A stretch of 52,954 nt of DNA from Cryptomeria japonica. Taxonomy: Eukaryota > Streptophyta > Pinopsida > Cupressales > Cupressaceae. The notes beneath the pieces were generated by a model. That model was not told the origin of the DNA. It did no database searches and saw only the letters and a program-made list of their open reading frames with translations. The stretch's first letter is position 1. Each line of letters starts with the position of its first letter. Made by a program: the position numbers and the translations under genes. The stretch is from assembly GCF_030272615.1 (NCBI RefSeq), contig NW_026729279.1, forward strand, positions 1-52,954, in the 5' to 3' direction. Positions 1 through 11,852 of this stretch are shown here, piece after piece.

Positions 1-1
1 A

Positions 2-802
2 TTTTGTAAGGAAATTGAAGATAGAAAGAAGAATAAAGAAGATTTGACTAGAAGACTAAGTGATGATGCAAATGAGAACACAAGACTTAGCTATGAAAAT
101 GATTTGTTGAAGATAGATCTGATGCATACACAGAATGACTCCAATGAACTTATGAGACATAAAGAAATCTTAGAAAGAGAACTGGATACTGCAAATTAGC
201 ACAAAGAAAAATTCAAGAAAAGCTCAAAAGAACTTGGTGACATATTGAAGAATCAGAAATCTTATGGTGACACTTGTGGACTTGGCTTTGAAGCTGGTGA
301 AAGCTTCGGTACTGCAAACACACAGGATCATAGAAAATTGATAAGACAACCTACTGCTTATAGATTCAATGGCAAATGCTTTAATTGTAACAAGTATGGT
401 CATAGAGAAAATCAATGTAGATCTAGAAATTATCAGAATACCAATTCACCCACCGGTCAATGTTCAAAATGTAACAAAGTTGGTCATAATTCTGAAAATT
501 GCAGAATGAATGTGAGATGTTATGTTTGTGGAAGATTTGGACACTTATCTAATGAATGCAAAACACAAACCGGCATAGGATATGGGAAAGCTATTCAGAA
601 AAATAATGTGACTTGTTATGCCTGTAACAAGATTAGACATATTGCTGAATTTTGTAGAAGCAAGTCCTCACCGGTAAATAACAAAGGTCCTAGTTTGAAA
701 GGTCAAGAAAAAGTTGAAGAAGTTAAGCAAGAATTCTCAAAACAATGGATCAGGAAATTAGAACTGAATGTTGATAGGAATACTCCTCCACTGGCAGAAT
801 AG
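2..802 (+). pseudogene. E1 ORF1: coiled-coil plus CCHC zinc-knuckle gag-like protein (5' truncated)
   Basis: One frame is open from base 2 to the TAG at 800-802 except for a TAG at 197-199, where glutamine is likely. The first ~80 codons are rich in Glu, Lys and Leu and look like a coiled coil. Four CX2CX4HX4C-type knuckles follow, starting CFNC (about base 379), CSKC, CYVC and CYAC. The fourth has Arg in place of the usual Gly before the His. Zinc knuckles bind element RNA in Gag proteins, so a nucleocapsid role is inferred. I see no standard Copia capsid domain, though the N-terminus is missing. An open frame from 245 would start inside the protein. Confidence 0.75.
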
Positions 803-1146
803 AGTAGCACTCCACTGGCAAGAGTCTCTTCATCTAACTGAAGAAAATTCTTTGAGGGTTTGGCAATCAAATGTGAAAACATGCTATTATTCCCTCGGTT
901 GATGGTGAGAAGTAGAGATTACTTCTATACCGGTAGATAATTTAAGTGATTACTTAACCGACAAGAATTAAATGTGGTGGTTGGAAAAATTAACATTATA
1001 AATCATTGTTTTGGCTCCATTTTCATTTCACCGAGCATTCAAACATTCGAAGAGCGTGAAAATTCCTGAGCAAAGGCATTTCAAGCAAAGAAGCAAAGCA
1101 ATTAAGCAATCAAACATTCCTAAGGTAGAAAAAGGTATTTATAATC
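803..1146 (+). other. E1 spacer between ORF1 and ORF2
   Basis: About 340 bases without a convincing gene. It has the same position as the spacers in E9 (38505-38908) and E3, and leads into the ORF2 start codon at 1147. I see no splice or promoter signal that explains how ORF2 is expressed. Confidence 0.5.
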
Positions 1147-4100
1147 ATGGCTTCTTCATCTATTCCTGAATTCATAGCAAACCCTACTATAGTTGAAGTA
1201 ATCAAACACCCTAGACCCGTATTTCAGTTAGTTCCCGAAATAGCTAAGAAGGATGATAATGTTGGTGCATTTTCTCAAATTCCCAAAGGAGTAGTTTTTG
1301 TTGAAGACCCTAGAATGTACATTCATTGTCACATAGAAGAATTAGGTGATGAGGAAATCAAGAGCACGTATAAGACTATAATTTGTGATGATTCTGGTAA
1401 TGTGAAACCTGAACACAAAATAGTAGAAACCCTAGGATTCACTGAAATTCTCAGTATTCTAGATTTCCCTAAGGAAGTTATAAGGGTAGTTCTAAGGAGG
1501 GTACATGGTGCATTCTTCTGGTTAGACTCAATTCACAAAATCACTAAAGAGGCAGTAAAAGTTGTAACAGGGTTACCCTCCACTGGTAATAGACCTGATA
1601 AGACAAAAAAGGTCTCAAATGACCTAGTGATCAACCTAACTGGTGCAACATCTAATAAGAGATCTTTAAGATTAAATGATGTAACCGACATCAATGTTAG
1701 ATTCATTAGCATGATTTTAGGCTACAAAACCACACATGCAAATAGGTTAAATTCAGTTTCTAGCCTATGCATAAAGGGTGCCTATGATATGATCAAGGAT
1801 AATGCAAAAATAGATGTGTGTGAATGGTTGAAAGATGAACTTATTAACAATCTTGGAAAGATTAAGAAAGAAAAAAAGGGGACATTTAGATTTGGAAACC
1901 TACTTGTCTGATTAATGTTGCACATAACAAAATAGGTGCCCAGTATCGATAACAAGAATCTTGGCTTTGATATACCGATAGGCAAACAACTATCTGATTT
2001 ACTAAATAACATGGGTGAAAACAGAGAAATGAATATATATGAGTACTTTCAAGCATTAAAGGGCTGAATGAATACTAGAATCAGATTATCACAAGTAATT
2101 GTAAATAAGTATAAGAATGAAATATGCTTTGTTATTAAGAAGGATGAGATTTGGATGGAGGCAGTTATCCCAAGAACAATTTGGGTTACTAAAATGGGTT
2201 ATGAAATTGATGACCACATAATTGAAACATATGCAAAAGCCCTCCTGGAAGCACCCAAAGAACCTGAAGAAGAGATATTTGGCAGTGCTGAAACTATTGA
2301 GAGTCAAATTCAATCTAAGAAAAGGGTAAAGAAGGTAGAAGCAACAATAAGAAGAGGATCTAGGAAAGCAAAGGCTATCAAAGAAGATGTACTTAAACAA
2401 ACTGGTATCATTGAAGATGAGTTAGAAGCACTACAGCCAGAAAATCACCTTTCACCGGTAGAAACTTCTTTGGAAAGTGATATGCCAGCTGCATTTAAAA
2501 GAGTTGTGAGGAAAAAAGAACCTTCACCGGTATCTATACCTTCTCCTAGAAGAACCAGACAAAAACAACAGGCAATAAGGCCCCCGGCTAAGAAGATAAC
2601 TCCAAAGAAGAAGAAGTTAACACCCAAGAAGAAGACTCAACAAAATATTGCTCCAATTGACAAACTACTAGAAGAAATAACTGAGGATAGAAAGATTAAG
2701 AACATCAACAAATTATATGATTCATTATCAGTTGATGACAAAGAAAAAGTTGAAAACAATGTAATTCTGCACTTGGACATTTACAAGAAATTTCTAATGC
2801 AAGTTGTGGATGAATTACTGGCAGAACTATTTAAAAGACTTGAAGCTAGAAGACAAGTTGTTGTAGAGCTTGATAAGAAAATAAAAGTTGAAAAACTACT
2901 TGTTGTTTATCCAGTCAACTCACCAAAGGAGATAGATGATCTAATCTTAGAAGCTAACCGGTCAGTATTCTAAACTGCACACCGATATATAACACTTATG
3001 GTTGGTAGAGTGAATGAGGTTGCAGAGGAAACTGTTAATGCATGGGACATATTCCTTGTAGAGAAAGAAAAGTGGGAAGAATATAGAAACCCTAAACCCA
3101 TCAAAGTCTATCAAAAAGATAAGGATAAGGGAAAAGGCAAGGTTGGTGGACCACCTAGCATAAAAAATAATATATAATCTATCCCCACCACCTTTGGATA
3201 CTCCATCGGTAGTTACCACTGATAATCAACCGGCTAGTGAGAGTATGGATATACCACAAGAGGACACAAATCCCAATTCTGGGGTATTATAATAGTGGAC
3301 ATTGATACTCTGAAAGTTAATGTTGTGGTAGATAAGGACACAACTGGGAAGATAGATATGGCTAGTGAGCCACTGGTAACAGATAACATAGGAGGTAAAC
3401 CAACAGATGATAACACAGAGCAATAGGAAGAGCAACAGGCTCCTTCACAGCAACAGGCTTATATAGAGTCAGTGCCAGTGGCATCAGCTGAGCAAGACAA
3501 ACCTTTGCTTAAAGAAATGGAAACACAAACTGATCTACCAGAGGTCACCACAAGTAAGGATACTGCTCCCACTGGCGGGATACAGAGGGTTGGCCCTTAA
3601 AATGTAGAATTCAAACCAACTAATATAACAAAATTTCTTTTGGATTCCATAAAGAAAATAACAGATTGTAGCTCACAAGCATACAAGGCAATAGATGATA
3701 CCATTCCAATTTTGAAAATGATAGCACCTAAATGTAATGTGGATAATAAAGATTCTTTGAGTCAACTTGACACTTTGTCTAAATATATTACTAACAACAA
3801 TGTGATAGTTGAACAAATAAAAGAGGAAGCATTCAAGGAGAGATTAGAAAAGGAAAAACTCAAATTCTTTGAGGAAGAAATAAAGAAGTGTACAAGGCAG
3901 TTTGACACACTTCTACCAAAACTATGTAGTACATTAAAGGAATTCAAAACTTTGTACAGAGACACACTTAAAACTAACTTTTTGATAGTTGATATAGACG
4001 AGAAGATCAACAAGATACAGGAAGAAATAAATCAACTAGCTGACAATTTCATTAATTCATCTGATTCATTATCAGTTTTTGAGTAGAAAATAACAGGTTT

Positions 4101-4389
4101 TGAGGAAGAACAATAATAAAGTTGGAAAGAGAAAAGGAAAGAATAAAAGGTAAGGCTAAAGATCTTAAATGGAGACTATCCAAAATTGGACTACTTCACC
4201 TCCTTAAGGAAAGATATATCTGATGCTTTGATTCAAGAACATAAAACATCGGTAGAGAAAATGCAACACCTTGTCGGTATAGTTCAGAGGATAGAGGCCA
4301 CAATAAAAGATAGCAAAAAGTTCTTTGAGAGCCCGAATCTAGTTTTGGTGGATCTTTTTCAGATTGTAACCAACCGGTTACAAGGTTGA
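1147..4389 (+). pseudogene. E1 ORF2: conserved accessory protein of unknown function (~1,080 codons, decayed)
   Basis: The frame opens at ATG 1147. Segments 1147-1911, 2068-2973, 3640-4086 and 4186-4389 are all in one frame, interrupted by stops at 1909 (TGA), 1951 (TAG), 2065 (TGA) and 2971 (TAA), and by frameshifts between about 3170 and 3300 and near 4090-4180. Total length, 3,243 bases, nearly equals ORF2 of E9 (3,249). The first ~255 codons form a conserved domain with RVH near codon 118, ITKEAVKVVTG, and RLNSV...AYD. A second block (MNTRIRL ... PRTIWV ... YEID) follows, then a Lys-rich basic stretch (APIDKLLEEI region) and a helical C-terminus. No catalytic motif is recognised. The gene is dead here. 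Confidence 0.7.
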
Positions 4390-4582
4390 AATAGGAAACT
4401 ACACTCTATTGACACTTTGACAACCTTTGTCATTGATGCCAAAGGGGAAGTAGTGGTATGAGAAAAATCTAATAACTTAGAGATCATCTTCTCAGGGGGA
4501 GCACACATTTTTGGTAACATTTTTGGACTTCAATTTTTTGATACAATTTTGAATTTTTCTCATGAGTGTTGCCATCAATGCC

Positions 4583-4593
4583 AAAGGGGGAGA
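4583..4593 (+). other. E1 polypurine tract
   Basis: AAAGGGGGAGA sits two bases before the 3' LTR. It primes plus-strand DNA synthesis in LTR elements. The surrounding TGCCAAAGGGGGAGAT is the same in E5 and E9. Confidence 0.85.
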
Positions 4594-4594
4594 T

Positions 4595-5399
4595 TGTTGG
4601 CAAATGCACACTCCAATGAGACATTGTAGGTGATTGAAGGTTTTTTCATTGATGGCAACCTTACAATCCTATGACACTGGCAAGGCAATCCACCAGCACT
4701 AGCAAGGTCAGACTTTACACCAACACATAGACCACCGGCACTGGCAGTGAAAGGAAGCATACCGACACAAAAGTCGACAGGAATTTTGTTTGTAATACAT
4801 TTTGTTAATTATTGTAATATCATTGTAAGCCGACTTGGCAAGTTGTAAAATGACTCATATATATAAGAGATCATTGTAGAACACTTTTGTAATAATGGAG
4901 GAATGTAATTAGGAAAAATAAGGTAGACGTATTATGTGAATTATAGGTTAAGGGTTTATGTAAGAAGCAGAGAAATAACCGGTACTGGATCTAGCATAGT
5001 AGATGCTATTTTAAAGCAGTAAAAGACATTGGATTTATATAATCCATTTTGTAAGTTAGTGAGACTTCCCATTTTGTAATTGAGCAGTGAGCTCTAGGCA
5101 CTTGGCCTTCCCGCATGTGCATGCCCCTATTGTAGCAGTAATATTCTCTTATTAGCCAGTAAGTGAATATTGTGGGTCACAAATCCCACTGAGGTTTTTC
5201 CCACACTGGGTTTCCTCATTAAACTACTGTGTTATGGTGTTTTTTTCATGTGGTTGTTGTTATCTCTGTTTATTGCATTACTTTCTGTTTACCAGTATAC
5301 AATATTAATATGCTCTACATGTTTTAAGTTAAGAAAATCTTCTAACTAGTTAGATACTGATTCACCCCCCCCCTCTCAGTATCTGTGGGAATCCTAACA
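4595..5399 (+). repeat. E1 3' LTR
   Basis: It starts TGTTGG right after the polypurine tract and ends CTAACA. The reverse-strand solo LTR E4 is a relative, which confirms both boundaries. Internal signals include a TATA-like stretch near 4858-4866 (catatatata), a GGTTTTTCCCAC...TGGGTTTCC block at about 5193-5215, and a C-rich-loop stem-loop at 5353-5383 close to the end. It contains one ACCGGT hexamer. Confidence 0.85.
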
Positions 5400-6829
5400 G
5401 AATAATGGTGAACAACAAATACCCTAATCAGTACTAAGAAGGGGGGGTGAATCAATACATACAAAAACTTCTCAACAACTTATCAAGTTAAAACAATGTT
5501 AACTGATTGTCTTCATCACTGAACTTAAGCATGGCAATACCGAGTAAACACAATAAGACTTCCAATAGCTAAACCAATAAAACTTAATAATTCAAGTAAC
5601 ATTCAACACTTGATAACTACTTCACCAATATACTCATGCATGTGTTGTATCAGTAATACCATGACCATTCACTTTGCATGCATATTCACCTAAACAAAGA
5701 CTACTCAATCATCACATGAAAAATGCACAACTCATGACACACATATTTTTCACGTGGAAACCCAAATGAGAAAAACCACGGTAAGGATGAATACCCACAA
5801 GCTTGTTTTTGAACTCTTTTGAAGCTCGCTTTGTTAGGAGACTAGTCTGGTTAAAGACTTTACAATAAGGTTCTAGTAGGAACCGATCTTGTTAAAGATC
5901 ACCTAGTTAAGGGATGGCTATATACCTAGTTAAAGGTTGAAACCCTGTTAAAGGTTACCTAGCTAGAGGATTTCAAGAACTCAATGATCTTGAGTCACCT
6001 AGTTAGAGGATTTGCAATAAGCATCTTAAAGCTACCCGGTAAAGGGATTTTCCTATTGTTCAGATGGTTAGAAGACAACAGGTAAAGCTCTGATCTGATA
6101 ATAGCACTACATGCTAAGGCAGATCCTTTTCAGCTCCTCTACTCGGCAATCACACTTTGCAGATTTCCACTCACTAGTCTGGTAAGTATCTCATCACTGG
6201 GATACAAACACAACATTTTCCAACACTTACAATATCAAAACTCATCAACCTTATAGACAACAATTAGGTTGGTAGCATAAACCCTAAACCCTAAACATTT
6301 TAGATTTACAATTACAAGCGGTCCAATCCTAATCGTTCAAACACTTTGCATAGAGTAAAACAATCTCAAATAGATCACAAGTCATTCTGCATTGTCCATT
6401 CTTCACCGCATATGGAAATCAATAACCCATCACGCTCTCTTCACATACCGCTAAGAAGAATGTTCATTCCCAATGTAGACATTTAATGCAATCTATCTTC
6501 ACATGCAAGATCCTCAAGGAAATCCTTCACGTGCACAAAAATCACATGGCATCTCGATCTCATCCTTATCTCTTATCTAACTCATCATAGAATGTCACCG
6601 GTTGCATCACACAAGATAGATTGCCAAACCAAAAACCCTAGAGCTGAGACTACCAACCGATAGTCACACTTAGTGAAACCCTGACACCAGTCCACTTCAT
6701 CCCTTCATACCAGTTCTCCTACTTTAATATCAATAACAACTTCTTCCAATCTTCATACCGGTTCACCTGCACTTATTGACATCAATGACAACATACATTA
6801 TCATCATATTGGTTCATCATATGCCAACA
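5400..6829 (-). repeat. E2: Copia LTR of the E5 type, reverse orientation
   Basis: Read on the minus strand it starts TGTTGGCATATGATGAACC at 6829 and resembles the E5 LTR along much of its length: the ATGTTGTCATTGATGTCAAT block, the U3 hairpin (6646-6663 region), the telomere-like AAACCCTAAACCC, and the C-rich-loop stem-loop at 5431-5458. About 14 bases of its end are missing, consistent with E1 being inserted there. No polypurine tract flanks it at 6830, so it is either a solo LTR or the 5' LTR of an element that continues left of the window. It cuts ORF2 of E3. Confidence 0.7.
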
Positions 6830-8650
6830 TGTATAAGATCTTCCATGCATTTGATATTACGAGCAATCTGATGAGTCTCGGTCTCAATAGGTTGCACTTT
6901 TCCATTGATCAACTTCAATCTTCTCATTTTGTAAGAAAAATGAACTTTATACTTATCAACTAATTCATTCAACTCTTCTTCTGACAACTCAAGAAAATAT
7001 TGTACAAATACAGTATCTATGATTCTTCTTTCTTTCTTTGTTGCTTCCGCCCATTTATTCAAAAGAATAGTATACAAGGAATTAGAGATATATTTTTCAT
7101 GGTCATGTGGTAATATATTGTAATGGCACAAATAATTGATTACCTTTTGAATTATTTGGTCCTTTTCATCTTTAGTGAAAGAATCAAAATGTTCTTTGAC
7201 ATTGTCCAATCTGTTTCTCCCTAATGTCTTCACTGTTTTCTCAAAGGTAGTCTTAGGCTTGTAAGTTGAGATATCAAAAGGCATAGTTTCCTTCAACACT
7301 TCCTTCATTTTCTTTGCTACTCTACTGGTAGCTTTCATATTCTTGGGTTCTACCTTAGTGTCAGTGCCTTCAGATTCTTCTTGGAGAATCAGTTTTTGAC
7401 CTCTTTTCTTTGATGCATTCTCCTTCTTTGCATAAACTTTAGATGTCAGTTCCTTTTTGGTTTGGACACTTCATGTCACTCACCAGAGGTGCTTTCTCAA
7501 CCTTATTTTTCTTACCTTTACCACTCGTGGTAGCAACAATACTAGTTTCAACTTGTGTAGTTTGAACTTCAATAATATTTAATTTTTCCTTGTTTTTATC
7601 CTTTGGAGATGCTAACAGGTTATTAGCATAACCAATCAGTAAGTCATAGTTAACCTCATAACTCATATCTTCCATTTCTTCTTCTCTAGGCTCAATTTCC
7701 TCCATTAAACAAAAATCAGTGGTAACCATGAAAACAATGTCCTTAGCAAAATGTTTTACCACATCCTTAGGCAATCTTAATCTCATGCTCATTTTCTTTT
7801 GAAACTCATTGAAGTATTTGTTCATTGCAGCCAAAAAGGTGTTCTTCACAACCTTGATACTATTCTTAATCTAGGAAAATACTGGTAGATTCTTAGACCA
7901 CTCAAGATCACATATTCTCGGTAGGAAATTCTAAAAATAAAAGAATAGACCAATCAATAACTGTCCAAATTTAAACTTTAGACTATTGTCCTTCTTGATA
8001 GACTGAAGATTTAAAATTAATTTTCTCCTTATGACTTCACATAGGTCATAATTAGCATTTTTGGCTATCATCTTGTAAGCAATATGCAGCGCTGCTGATG
8101 GAACAGTATTTAATTTGCTAGAGTATAACACCCGGTAGCCTATGATCATAGCTACCAATTTTACCATTGGGTCCTTGATGTTATTGATAGAAAAATCATG
8201 CTTATCAGATGTTGATCTGGTTAGAGGGCAAACTGTCTCCTTTGAAATACGCCTCAGCACAGGTACTTCACTGGTTGCGTAACAACCAATTATAGCTTGA
8301 ATGGCTTCCTTGGTTATAGTATGAGTTCTTTCTAAATGCATGTTTTCTCCATGAACTCGACTCAAAATAATTTGGATATGCTCTTCTACAAAATCTTCAG
8401 GAAAGTAAGTTGTGTTATGAAAACCTTTTTCATAAACCCTAATATATTTTGTTTGAATCTTTTCGTTTTCATCACAAAGGGATTTTAACTGAGAATATAT
8501 TAACAATAATCCTAAATCCTCAATCTTGCAATCAATGTAGCTTGACAAATCTCCTTTCTCTATAACACCACTAGGGACTTGAGATAATGCATTATATGAC
8601 ATAATTTGTTCCTCTTCAACAACTTCCATAGGTTCGGATGTAATCATCAA
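6830..8650 (-). pseudogene. E3 ORF2: conserved accessory protein, 3' truncated by E2
   Basis: The frame opens at ATG 8650 (minus strand) and is open to about 7930. Stops at about 7931 and 7860 are both TAG and align with Gln codons of the E9 copy. The frame then runs to a one-base frameshift near 7440, continues in 7338-6830 and ends where the E2 LTR was inserted. Conserved positions shared with E1 and E9 are: [VI]L.RVH, ITKEAIQ, KLNTV....AYKM, CE.I, KFGQLL, and later MRLRLP....KDIVFMV and YEVN. About 470 C-terminal codons are missing. Function unknown. Confidence 0.7.
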
Positions 8651-9087
8651 TCTCTCTATTGACTAAGAAGATGATGCCATTTCAGATAAACTAGATTTGA
8701 AGTAGGATTTTTCAAAAAAATACTTTATTTCATGCACTCTGCCTCATTTACCGGTTGAATGCCCAAGTGCACACCAGTTCAGTCCTCTCCAACCTTCAAA
8801 ATATCTTGATTACACAAATCACAATGCAACTTTGACAAATATCAGCCAACAATTCTTTCTCAGCTCTGCAAGCACTTAAAATTTCTTTCTTGAATGTGTT
8901 AGGGTAAAAATAACAAAGTAAAAACTCGCTTTTATCTTTTTTACTTACTGCATTAAATGCTCATCTATTAGGGTTACAAACCCTAATTATTTTGTTTAAT
9001 GATACATAGATGTAAAACCAGTTGATAACCGATTAACAAAAAGATCAAAATTTCATTAATTCAAATTCTCTTACCGCTCATTCATTT
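8651..9087 (-). other. E3 ORF1-ORF2 spacer, left part
   Basis: About 440 bases between the ORF2 start and solo LTR E4, with no open frame of note. Joined to the bases right of E4 it restores the spacer found in E1 and E9. Confidence 0.45.
9083..9087. repeat. Target-site duplication of E4, left copy (CATTT)
   Basis: CATTT matches 9845-9849 on the other side of the solo LTR. Confidence 0.7.
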
Positions 9088-9844
9088 TGTTAGGATTAAT
9101 GATAGTCCCAAAGATACTAAGAAGGGGCGTGAATCAATATCTAACTGGTTAACAAAATTTTTGACCTTATTAAGTATTTTGCATTCCAAAATAGTGTACT
9201 AGTAAATAAGAATTAATGTAGTAAATATGAAAAATAAAGACAACATAGAAATCACACCATAACAAAAGATGTTTGGCGAGGAAACCCGGTGTGGGAAAGA
9301 TCTCGGTGGGATTTGTGACCCACAATATTTACTCACTGACCAATGAATGGATATTACTTACAATGAGGTACCTGCACATGCAAGAAGGCCAACTGCCTAG
9401 AGCTCACTACTCAAATACAAAAGGAAGTCTCACTGACTTACAAATAGGATAATGAGAATCCAATATAATGTACTACTACAATACAGCATCTGCTATGCCA
9501 GGTTCAGTACCGATTTAAGCTCATACTATGACCATAACCTTATACAAAATTTGTCTTAACATTCGCTCATCACTTTTTCCTTACCCATACTACCATACAT
9601 GTCAAAATGATCTACAAGATCTAATACTTATATGAGTCTTACTACAATATGTTATGTTGTGTTTACAAAAGATATTTACAATTAAATACAATAAACAAAA
9701 TCATGTCAGTTGGGGTGTCGGTATACATTGTTGTCGCTATCAGTGAAGTGTTTGTTGGTGCCAGTGCCACAATATTGTAAGGTTGCCATCAATGAAAATA
9801 CCTTCAATCACCTTCAACTACCATTAAAGTGTGCAATGCCAAAA
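9088..9844 (-). repeat. E4: solo LTR of the E1 family, reverse orientation
   Basis: On the plus strand it starts TGTTAGGATT and ends in GCCAAAA, the reverse of the TGTTGGC start of the E1 LTR with the terminal dinucleotide changed. It shares with E1 the GTGGGTCACAAATCCCAC block, the terminal stem-loop (9113-9141) and the ATTGATGGCAACCTTACAAT block. Flanked by CATTT on both sides and by no internal region, so it is a solo LTR left by LTR-LTR recombination. It lies in the ORF1-ORF2 spacer of E3. Confidence 0.8.
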
Positions 9845-9849
9845 CATTT
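9845..9849. repeat. Target-site duplication of E4, right copy (CATTT)
   Basis: Matches 9083-9087. Confidence 0.7.
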
Positions 9850-9994
9850 CAAGGGGTCTGGAGGTGGTTATACCATTAAGTTCCCCTCAACCATATTAAA
9901 AAGGCTTAATTAAATGGTGCAAGATTCTCCACCCTGGGTGAAGGAACATTTTCTTCTCCAGGTGAGTCATAACTCTTCTTCTTCCATATTCAAT

Positions 9995-11203
9995 TCATTT
10001 CCTCTCCGGTTTCTTCAACATTAACTTCCTGCTTTCCTTTCTGATCTTTAGAAAAGTTGACCAATTTTCTCTTTCTGGATCTACAGAATTTTGCCAAGTA
10101 TCCCAGTTTATGATAGTGATAGTAGGCCTTACCAGATGATTTCTAGGTCCTGCATTACCTCTCTCAATTCTTCTTTTATAGTTCATCACCACATGACCAA
10201 AGTTGTTACAGATGGTGGAAATTACATTTGTTACGTTTTCCATCTCAAATGGACTAAACCAGTTGTCATAGGGTCTTTGCCAGTTCATGTTGACCCGGTT
10301 GTCAAAATTTCTCATCCAGTTTCCATTTGGTCTTGGATGCATAGGTGGTATGGGATTGTTTGCTCCATATCTGCATTCAACTGATCTATGTCCATACATT
10401 TTATATGTGAAGCAATGACCTTCAAATTTCTTTGACACTTACCTAGCATTAGTATTGTAGCTTGCATTTCTGTTAGGTTTGTCTCTACAAACATTTTCAG
10501 TGTTACCAAGTTTATGGCATACAAAAAAAATAGGTTTAAAGACCTTCTTACTGGTAGGTTTCTTGAACTTAGGAGCATATTTGTTCTTAAGAGTGTTGCT
10601 GTTGGTACCAAAGGATTCACCTTTTTCAGATGTGTGAAAACCAAGTCTAGAGGTATCACCATTCATCCTTTGTGGTTGAATTTGTTCTTCCAGCAAGGCA
10701 GAACTTCTATTGAACTTCTCCAATTGCCCATTTGCTTCAGTGAGTTGTTTGGTGAGATCTTCATTATTTTTTGACATGTTTTCTCTCAGAGATGATGCTA
10801 ATTCAAGATCTAGTTCCAGGTTCTCTTTTTCTTCTTTTTATGCATTCCAATGCTCATGCAAGGTAGTATACTCTCGTTTGATCTTGGAAATCTCATAATC
10901 TCTTTCCTTGATAAGATATTCAGTAGCTCTTCTAGCTTCCAGTTCCTGACTCATGCGGATAGTAAGACCTTCTAGATCTCTCCTCAGATTTAGCTTTTCA
11001 CTGTTTATTTTTTCAACTTCCTTAGCTAAAGCATCAATATTGGCCTCATCTAAAGAACTACTAGCAGGTATTTCTAACAGTTGTTCAGTTAGATCTCTTC
11101 TTTTGACTTGAGAAGCTTTTAGTTTGACCCTTAAGGTTTCAAGCTCATTCCTACTAGCCTCAAGCTCTCTATCCATTTCAAAGTAGCTCATATCCCTCAT
11201 CAT
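9995..11203 (-). pseudogene. E3 ORF1: coiled-coil plus degenerate zinc-knuckle protein
   Basis: One minus-strand frame runs from ATG at 11203 (KAM-MRDMSYFEMD; the frame is open further, but that part lies in the LTR and primer site) to the stop at 9995. It is broken by TAA near 10836 and TAA near 10437, both explicable as CAA (Gln) changes. The first ~125 codons are a strong Glu/Lys/Leu coiled coil. Later segments contain remnants of zinc knuckles: FFVCHKLGNTENVC lacks the first Cys and the His, CFTYKMYGHRSVEC lacks the second Cys. The remaining C-terminus is Asn/Arg/Trp-rich. Equivalent to ORF1 of E1 and E9; an RNA-binding gag-like role is inferred. Confidence 0.7.
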
Positions 11204-11248
11204 AGCTTTAGGTTTTTTTTCCAGGTGATTAGGATTTAAGGAAGTTAG

Positions 11249-11260
11249 GAGTTGATACCA
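11249..11260 (-). other. E3 primer binding site (mutated tRNA-iMet type)
   Basis: On the minus strand TGGTATCAACTC follows the LTR end after a two-base spacer. The usual tRNA-iMet complement TGGTATCAGAGC is changed at its distal end. Confidence 0.6.
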
Positions 11261-11262
11261 AT

Positions 11263-11852
11263 TGATGAACTTGTAAAGCATTGAGAGGGGGGGGAGGGTG
11301 AATCAGTGACACCAAAACAAGTGCTACTTTAAACACTGACTAGTGAATAAGCTTAACAAGTTTGATAAACAATAACAACATCCACAAAAAGTAAAACATC
11401 CACCATAAAACAAGTGTTTATACGTGGAAAACCCAAATAGGTAAAAACCACGATGAGATGGGACTCACAAGTTAACTATCTACAATAATAGATAACTGAC
11501 CAGTTAGGGTCTACAAAATGCTCTTCTAGGAGAGAATCCTGTTAAAGATCCCAAAGCTTAGTTAAAGCTATACCCTGTAAAAGGTAGTACCTTGCAAGGA
11601 GTAACCTCGGTGGAGGATTTTAGAATCCAAACTAATGGATCATCCGGTTAAAGGATTTGAACAATGAAGCTTGTTAGAGCTTACCCGGTTAGGGGATTTG
11701 ACTATTACAATGTTTAGAAAACAACAAGTAATGTGATCTAGTGATAGCACAACTTGCTTGTATAGATCCTCTTCTACACACTCAACTCCTCTTTACCAAC
11801 ATACTCTGTGACTTAACACTTTTGCCTTTACACATAGCATATCACTTTCTAT
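11263..11852 (-). repeat. E3 5' LTR, U5-side half
   Basis: Minus-strand LTR ending ...TTCATCA before the primer site. It contains the terminal stem-loop (11279-11308, C-rich loop) and the GTGGAAAACCC/AAAACCAC block typical of these LTRs. It stops at the TSD of E5 and resumes at 27115. Confidence 0.75.
11848..11852. repeat. Target-site duplication of E5, left copy (TCTAT)
   Basis: TCTAT matches 27110-27114. Confidence 0.85.

Larger units (their letters stand above)
1..5399 (+). mobile_element. E1: two-ORF pol-less LTR retrotransposon, 5' end outside window
   Basis: The element enters from the left with the coiled-coil part of ORF1, continues through zinc-knuckle ORF1 and a decayed ORF2, and ends with a polypurine tract and 3' LTR. 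No protease, integrase, reverse transcriptase or RNase H is present between ORF1 and the LTR. The order coiled coil, CCHC knuckles, spacer, ORF2, PPT, LTR is the same as in E3 and E9. The base after the LTR starts gaata, which is probably the right copy of its 5-bp target-site duplication; the left copy lies outside the window. It is inserted near the end of the E2 LTR. Confidence 0.8.
6830..11852 (-). mobile_element. E3: two-ORF pol-less LTR retrotransposon, main body (reverse)
   Basis: Reading leftward from the 5' LTR end at 11263: a primer site, coiled-coil ORF1 with degenerate zinc knuckles, a spacer holding solo LTR E4, then ORF2, which is cut at 6830 by E2. The remaining 5' LTR half lies at 27115-27613, on the other side of E5. 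The 3' part is outside the window. No pol domain is present. Gene order matches E1 and E9. Confidence 0.75.

Noticed and set aside
6277-6297. Telomere repeat (AAACCCTAAACCC)
   Set aside because: Only two to three units, present as a normal part of the E2/E5 LTR; not an interstitial telomere.
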